Source of the DNA: Selenomonadaceae bacterium
GTDB lineage: Bacteria > Bacillota > Negativicutes > Selenomonadales > Selenomonadaceae
Length of the DNA stretch: 64,000 bases
Assembly: GCA_017554235.1 (NCBI GenBank)
Contig: JAFZIV010000007.1
Coordinates: forward strand, 1 to 64,000
Reading direction: 5' to 3'
A model generated the notes under the pieces. The model saw only the letters and a program-made list of their open reading frames with translations. It searched no databases and was not told the DNA's origin. Positions 18,401-27,400 of this stretch are shown here, piece after piece; positions within the stretch are counted from its first letter, which is position 1; each line of letters starts with the position of its first letter. The position numbers and the translations under genes were made by a program.

Positions 18401-21400
18401 CTCAATATAACCTGTTTGCTATCGTTGTCGACCATAATACCATCAATCAAGCCATCTTTAACTGGGAGATTGGATTCGAGTGCAGAACCGGTGATAGTCA
18501 AGTAAGTCGCCTTAATATCCGGTTTGGTGTAAGTAATGCTATTCGTGTCTTTATCGTAAGTGTAGTATTCGGTATCTCCATTCTGGTAGGTTAAAACCGT
18601 GCCTACGGATGTCCAGAAAGTCTTATTGACTGCCTTCGTAGGTACTTCACCGTCAAGCGCAAGTTTGTAGTTTTGATTGCTGATAGTAACTTTGGAAGTA
18701 CCGAGCATGTCTTGCGTCAAGGTAATTGTGTTGCCGTTCGTGACTGAAGCTATATCATCACCAGTAGTACCTGCTTTAATGCCGCTGATTGTCAAGATAG
18801 TTGAGCCTGCGGCTTTTTCGGCAGAGTAAGTAATACTCTTGCTGTCTCCGGCAAGCGTATAACCTTCAGTGACAGAACCTTTCAGAGACGCTGTTGTACC
18901 GGTGACTGACCAACCATTACCTTCACCTGTAGTAGTTGCTGTGGGTTTTGCTACGCTGTCTCCAAGTGTAGCAAATTCATAGCTATAACCTGTTCCTGAC
19001 GTAATTTTAGCTGTTGAGTTGCTAAGAGCCGCGTTATTTTCAATCTTGACTGTGCCGCCGTTAATCTCGCCATTGTCTCCATAAGTATTGTCAATGGTAA
19101 TGTAAAGAGTGCTTTCATTCGTTTTACCGAGAGAAGCTCCATTATTCAATACATCAAGACCTTTATTAAGTCCCGTGACAGTAGCCAACGTCGCCACAAC
19201 ACTTTCGGCAGTGTAGTTAATTTTGCCGTCGGTTCCAATCGAGTAATAAGCAGTCCTGACTTTGGAGTATCTGGCAGTTGTGCCGTCGACGATCCATTTG
19301 TATTCGTACTTGTCGTTGGCTATGTTAACACCGTCGACGCCGGTATCTATATCAAGAACGTATTCTTTACTACCTTTACTGGTAATGCTTACTGGTGAAG
19401 TTCCAAGAGCGTCGGCACTCAATTTAACGGTATCTTTGCCGTCCGTTTTATCTTTATCGCCTTCTGAACCGTCCAAGTATATTGTAATACCGTTAAGTGT
19501 ATCTGAAGTTCCGTTGACGTAGCTAGTGCTGAGACCGCTAAGCGTGAAGAAAGTATCTGTTCCTGCTACAGAGTGGGTTATAGTAGAACTGTTACTAGCA
19601 AGCGTGTAACCTGCAGTGTGCGCTACTTGGAATTCTGCATTCTTTGAGGTAGTGCCGCCTGTGACATTGTACCAAGACGAAGTTTCACTGGGAGCAGTAA
19701 TGCTTGCATCGAGACCAAAGGTGTAAGTATCCGTCGTCGAAAGATTTGTGAATGTAACCTTAGCATTATTGACAGTGGGCAGTATAGACGCATCACTAAT
19801 TGTAATCAGGTGGCTAGCCTCATTGAAAGTAAAGCCTGTAACAAAACCGGTGGTGTCTGAGTAACCAATGGAAGCATTACCGATTGAAGTATTGCTTACT
19901 GTATAGGTTTGACCAGTAAGATTAAGACCGTTAATAGTTACCTGCTTAGTGCCTTGTGCTCCAGCGACGTAGCTTATATTTTTGCCGGTGTCTGAATAGA
20001 ATCCAGATGTATTACCTGCGTAGAAGATAGGAGTCTTATTACTTCCTTCGAGTTGCCATTCGTTAACAACAGCCGCTTCTGTAGCGATACCCGCACCGAG
20101 ATCAAGCTCGTAACCATAATTGCCAATAACACTTACGCTCTTGCCAGTAAGCACATTGCTGGACAGAACAATAGTATTAGTAGCACCAACACCCGTGTTA
20201 GTAGTGTATGTAATACCGTTACCGGCATTCCAAGCAGATGTATCAATACCGCTGATTGTCGCAAGCGTTAAAGTTTCGGTGTTGCCGGAATAAGTTATTG
20301 ATTTGAAGTCATCTGCCAGTGTATAGCCACTGTCAAGCATTGCAGTAAGATAACCTTTACCTGTTCCTGTTGACAAACTGTAGTCGCTTTGCTCGCGCAA
20401 ATCTACGCCATCGAGTTGAAGCTTGTAGCCTGAACCGATGAGCGAAACGTCACTGGCGGTCAACGCGGTTGCCCCTAAAGTTATAGTGTTGGAGTTATTA
20501 ACGGAACTGACTGTAAAGACGCCGGTTCCACTAGCAACGTTGGTATTAAGACCGGTGATTGTCGCAAGTTGCTTTTGTACTGCTTCCTTAGTAAAGCTAA
20601 TGGATAATCCTGAAGTATCAGTCGTGTAATATGCATCTCTGTATAAATTGTGGGTAACTGTTCCACTGGAGAATGTCCAAGCATCATGAGTGAGAGAAGT
20701 ACTTGTATTAATGCCGTCAGCAAGTGCAAGTTTGAAAGTATAACTGTCGTTAGAAATATTATCTGTAATTGAAATCGACTTACCTTGCAGTACGGTATCG
20801 CTAAATGTAAGAGTCATTATGCCGGAAGTGGCGTTATACTCTTTGGTTATTGCACCTTCAGCCGAAAGAAGTTCTGTATTACTGGTAAGACCCTGAATTG
20901 TCGCCAAAGTATTCGTGGTTGACGCGACATAGCTGATTCTCTTAGAGCTGTCGAAGAGTGAGAAACCGCTACTGACATCTGCAGTTAAGTAAGCATAGTT
21001 GCTGCCTGCCTTCCAGTAGAAGGTTTCACTTCCAAACTGCTCAGGACCATTTGCACCTTCGCCGATTGCGAGTTTGTAACCGGAACCCGTAAGTTGAACA
21101 GAACTGTTGGCAGTCAATACAGATCCCGCTATGGTGATTACGTTGGTACCTGTATTCATTTTAACATTGTCTTCGACGTTACCTAACCAATCGCTCTTAA
21201 GACCGGTAATTGTTAATACCGAAGGCTGCTCTTCTTGACCTTTGTAACTAACGCCGGTACCATTAGCATTCAGGTTATAGTATGCAGGTTTATAACCTCC
21301 ATAAATAGCAGTGGTATTGACATCATTCTTAGTGTCACTAGACCAAGTACCGACTACTTTGACGTCCGATTTAACTACATCATTGCTAAGAGCAAGTTTG

Positions 21401-24400
21401 AAGTTGTACTCATCATTTTCATCTTTATCGATAAGCGTGACGGTAGTTTCGCTAAGCATGTCAGGTGTCAAAGTAAATGTGTAAGTACCTTCTACCAAAG
21501 TTGCTGTAAGGGTGCTACCTGCTGCCTCTTTAAGACCGCTGATTGACGCCAAAACTTTTGTCGTTTCACTCGTGTAATCAATGAACGTTTTGGTATTCGC
21601 AAGCGTGTAGCCGCTTGTAACATCAGCCGTCCAGTTAAAGGTATTATCCGCATAACCTGCCTTACCAGATTTGCCAAGTACTTTAACAGGTGCAAACGTA
21701 TTAGTATCAAGAGTGTCGAATTTGTACGTTGTATTGCCGGCACTAGCACCTTTATCTAATGTAATATCCTTGCCGTCAAGCAACGTGGAACCCAATCTAA
21801 TTGTAGTGCTATTCTTGTCAGTAAACGTAATGCCTGCACTGTAATCGCCATTAGCATTAAGACCAGTAATAGTCGCATAGGTCAACGTACTTTCTGACGT
21901 ATAAGTGACTTTATTATTTGTAAACGTGTAACCGGCATGGACGTTGGCAACAAATGTAGCTGTACCTGCAGAGCCACCCCAAGCCTTCGGGTCTGTTATA
22001 GTGGCAGTTACATTCGTACCCGATTGAAGGATATAGTTTCCGCCATTCTTATTGGTAAGAGTGACGGTTTCACTATTCAACGCCTCTGCCTTTAAAGTAA
22101 TATAACTCTTATTATTTAATGTTGAAGTGTATACAGTGTCTGCTGTTAAGTTACTGGAAAGACCGGTAATCTTCGCCACTTCTGTGGCTTTTTCTTTTTG
22201 TGCATGGTATGTGATACTATCGTTACTGGTATTTTTACCTTTTATAAGTTCATACCATTGATCACTAAAAGTGTTAAAGGATGCTGTTCCCGTGCTATCA
22301 CCTGTAGTGAATACCCAATCCTTAAACGTATTCGTGCCGACTGAAGGAACGTCACTTCCTATTGAAAGTTTGTATCCGCCGACATTACTGCTGAAGTAAA
22401 CGTTCGTGTTGCTAAGTACAGATGAACCCAAAACAAGCGTCTTGCTGTCTTCGCCGCTGAAAGTAATACTACTTAAAGTACTTCCATTGTCACCTGTTTC
22501 AAGACCTGTCAGCACCGCATAAGTCGAGGTATACGCATTGCTGTAGGTCATTGTAGTATGGGCGTCATCAAGCGTAACACCACGATTAAAATGAGCAATC
22601 AACGTAGCAGTTTCCGGATTATTACCGTCAGTAGCCGCCTCCCACTCAGTTGACTGGAATTTTTGTTCAGGAATGCCGTCACCTTCAGCAAATGCAAAGG
22701 TAGCACCCTTATAAGCACTTTGAGGGTTAGAAGTAATGTTAAGTGTAGCACCGCCGTTATCGCCTCTTATGAGACTATTCGCATCATCACCGAACATTTC
22801 GGCGGTTAAGGTGACGACATTACCTTTGAGCGTAGTGCTGTTAAATAATTTCGTGAAAGTGTCTTTAAGAGCGTCGTTATAATTAATTCCCGTTATCGTG
22901 ATATTCGCGTTGCCGTAAGTCTCCGACTGGTAGTTAATCGTAGTTCCGTTAGTCGTATAGTAATATTCGGGAGTGACTTCGCGATAAGTAGCACTTTGAC
23001 CGTAAACCCAAACATTACTTCTATTGTCTACGGCATGTTTGAGGTCTGCGTCTGTGCCAACTGCAAGCGTGTACTTGTTACTGTCAACATTAACGGTATC
23101 AGTACCGAGAACGCCTTTACCCAACGTAAAGGTCGTGCCATTGACCGCAATGTCGGAAATCGCGCCGTTATTATCCGTAACACTGCTAAGAATACCCGTC
23201 AATGTCGTAAGCGTCTCTGTGCCGTTCAATGCCGAATAAACGATTGTTGCGGAATCTTGCTTCTTATAACCGGCATCAGTAATTTGTTGGTAATATGTGG
23301 CACTGCCTGCATTGGCATCCCATTTATTTCCGAAACCAATTACGGTATCAACATCTTTGCCAAGTGCAATCGACCAAACTTTACCGTCCGTATCATCTTC
23401 GTCGTTAAGCGTAATTTCGGCATTGTGAGCGTAAGTACCAAAGACACTATTTGACAAAGTAACAGTACTGCCGCTAATCGTAATACCGTTGATTGCAGTG
23501 TTACCTAAAACGTTGGTGGTCGTTGTAAGCTCAGCTTTAAGGTTGTCGATGCTGAAGATCGCACCTTTTTCTGTTTCGGAATTATAGGTAATTGTGCCGT
23601 TACCAATAGTGTAGAAAGCTGAGTTGGTAGCCAAGTAGACAGCTGTCTTAGACTCACCTTCGTTGCCGGTAACTTTCCAAGTGTAACCGTCCTTCGCTGA
23701 TGTAGCTATGCCGTCCGCCAACGCCAAATTCAACTGGTAATTATTGTCACCTGTGATTGTAATTGTATCTGTTCCAAGCAACGTCTCAGGCAAGATAACT
23801 TTGTAGCCTGTAACTTGACCGCGATTATAAATACCTTCAACGCGAATGCTGCTATAATCAGTACCCTTAAGACCGCTTATTGAGAATTCAGTGTCTGAAC
23901 CTGCCGCTCTGTAAACTAAGGAATGTCCTGTATTACTAAGCACATAACCTGCGTCATAAGCGTGCCTGTAAGTTGCAGAACCATTTTCATCCGTTGCCCA
24001 TCCATAACCAAGATAATCAGAAGTTTTATCAGCAGTAAGCGCATCAATATTGAAAGTATAGGCAGCATTTGTTGTAGAAACAACCGCATTAGTTTCAAGA
24101 GCACCGTCGGTCAACTTAATGACAGTGCCTGCAACTGTTACGGTACTACTATCATCACCTGAAAGATTGAGACCAGTTTTAAGACCGCTGATTGTGAAGA
24201 TTGTTTCAGGATTCGTTGCGGCGGTGTAGCTAATCGACGTATCGCCGTTATCAGTATAGAAAGCACTTGTATTAGATCGATAATCAAAGCCGCTCCAAGT
24301 CTTTACAACGGAAGGAGCAGTAGTTATGTTACTAGCGAGGTCGATATTGTAACCTGCTACGCCACTAAGCGTAATGTCGAAATTGATTGTACTGCTAGCA

Positions 24401-27400
24401 AGTACCGTCGAATCTAATACAATCGTATTGCTCTTATTACCTGTTCCGAATTCAATGCCGTTGATTTTATTCTCCGCTGTTTGATTTAATGCCGCTGCAT
24501 TCAAGCCGGCGATTGTGAGTAACGTTTTTTCAGTCGAACTATTGTAGGTAAACGTGCCGTTGTTGTAATCGTAACCGGGCGTGACGTTGACTTTATACAT
24601 AGCACTGTCAGCGTTGGTGACACTAGTCCAACTATACGCTGATCCTTGTTCAGGAGCAAGAGTTGTAACGACACTGTCTGATAAACTGTAACTGGTATTG
24701 TTGAAGTTGATAGAGAAAGTATCGCCATTGTTGGGATTTGTAGGCAGAGCCGCTCCATTAATGTTGACTTTGTAGCCGTCAATGCTGATAAGAGCAGTGC
24801 CGCTTTGTGTCGTGTCGACACTTGCATAGACGTCATTGAGTTTACTTGTAGCAGTGCCTGCAGTGAGACCACTGATAACACCGTCAATCGTCAAGAGCGG
24901 GTTTGTTGTACTTAATGAAGCTAAAGTATATTGACCGTTAGTCGGATCGTAGTTATAGCGAGCATCGGTAATTAATGAATATGTGGCAGTCGACGTTGAA
25001 GCATTATCCGCCGTATTGATTGCCCAAGAAGTTGACGTTTGAATTTCAGTCTGCAGACCGGTGAGATTACCTTTAGTGCCGTCAGGGTTTGTCAACGAAA
25101 CCACATTATTTACAGCGTCGGCAAAGATATTGGATTTTGTAACTGTATATTGGTGTGTGCCGTTGTCATAGGTTATGGCATTTTTAAGGGTTTCGGAAGT
25201 CTGACCGCTAGCAAGACCGGTGAGATTGGCAATAACTTTTGTCCACGAGTCGGCATGATTCTCTATGGTTGTATCGTTAACGAGTTCATAGCCTGCACTG
25301 TAGGCTTGATTATGGGTAGCTGCTTGACCACTTACACTCCAAGTAAAGTCTGTTGCAGATGTTTGAGCCGTAGAAGTTGTGATACCAGTGCCAAGTGCCA
25401 GCTTGTATTCTTTGTTGTCATCGGCAGATTTCGTCAAGTTGACGTTGGCACCGAGAATATTTGCCTTGCTTGTTGTGCTACCAAGGAAAGTGAAAATGTT
25501 ATGATCGTCATTTACATCAACGCCTTTAAAGAAATTATTATCTACCGTTTTACCGAGCGAAGTACCACTTGTTTCGATATTAGAATCGAGACCGCTGATA
25601 ACCGCAAGATTTTTTAACTCCGTAATGCCGGTATAGGTGATGGTATGGCTGTCGGAGAGTTCCCACTTTTCGTCTTTCCAATACTGGTAATTAGCAGTTG
25701 TGCCATTGACTGTCCAACCGTAAGTATCGGAAGCTATAGTATCAACTTTTCCATCACCTGAAGTAGTAATGACGAGTTGGCAACTGTAGTAATCCGGCTC
25801 ATTAACGCTCAACTTGACATCGGAATTTTTGAGTGCGTCTTGCTTGAGAGTGATTTTATTATTATCCGCATCAAAAACAATAGCGGCTTCAATATCATCG
25901 TTAATAGTGCCGTTTTCGTTCTTGTCAGCATACACTGTATCCAAGCCGTAAATGGTCGCCAGTGTTACGTCATTACGAGCCGCATAGTAATTAACAGATT
26001 TACCGTTATCAGTAACTGCATAACCGTCCGTCAAATCACCTTTGACATACGCTTCACCTTTTGGGATAACTGAAGCATAGTCCAAATTTGGCGTTCCTGT
26101 AGTTACAGCATTGAGACCGCTGATTTCGAACGTGTAATTGCTGTCACCAACAATATTAACAGCGGAATTTGTGGTGGTGTCAAACAACGCGGTATCGCTT
26201 AAAGTGATTTTTTTGTTATTTACACTAATGCCACTTATCTTACCGTCGGTTGCTGTTGTACCTGCTTTAAGACCACTGATAGTAACCAAATCAGTCGACG
26301 TTTCTTTAGTAAGAGTGTAGGTTGTGCCGTCGTCTTTGGTGTAGTATTCTCCATTAACACTTTGATAAGTAGCGGTAACAGTGCCGTCTGCTTCCGTTGT
26401 GGTTACCCATCTCTTGGAAATGAATGTCGAAGTTTTTATTCCGCTGATTACCAGCTTAAATTCATATGCATCGCTCGTATCTTCATCACTCAGACTAACC
26501 GTATCTCCGGTATTCGCTGCCGCCGAATCGAGCAAGGTATTGGCAACAACAGCTTTAACGGTGGTAACGTTATTATCAGTTGTTTCAGTTGTCGTAATTT
26601 CGCCGTCTTTGCCTTCACCTGTACCGAGTTGGAAACCTGCTTTAAGACCAGTGATTGTTGCCAAAGTGGTTGTTGTTGCAAGAGTGCGCTCAACGTTGGT
26701 TCCGTTCGTTGTATAATAAGTCGTATCGGATTTAATGTAATCAGCTTGCTGGTTGTTCGACTCATTTTCTTTCCACGCATAAGAAACGGTGCTTTCAGTA
26801 GCTACCTTGTCAGCAGTTGTAGTGTCAAGTTTAAGCGTGTACGAATTAGAGCCGGCATTAGAACCTTGTTCAAGCGTAATATAAAAGTCTTGACTGTAGT
26901 TTTCGTCGCCTTCTTTGTCGCTAAGAAATACATTTTTGTTTAAGGTAATGTTGTATTTATTTGTTGTGCCTTCAAAGAGAGTGACATCTGCGTTGTCGTT
27001 GTTCACTTTAGTGAGATCCAAGCCGGGACCACTAAGAATTGCCAATTCTTCAACTTTAAGTGCGTGATAATCGTATGTCGTGACGCCATTGGCAACATTG
27101 CCATTTTGAATGAAGTAAGCAACTGTTGTAGCCTTATAAGTAGCATTGGTTGAACCTTCAACTACCTCCCAAGCTTCATTCGCAGTTTCGGCTGATGCGG
27201 AAACTGCTTGACTGTCGATTTGAAGAGTGTTATTAAAGCCATTGGAAGTTGTAGTAAAAGTAACTTGACCGTCAGTGGTTCCTTCTCCACTAAGGAGACT
27301 CGACGCGACATTTATCGTATACCCGGTAACAGTAGAATTAGACGTATTTTCAGTGATGCCAATTATCTCGTCCTTACCGACAATCGTACCATCTGCATTA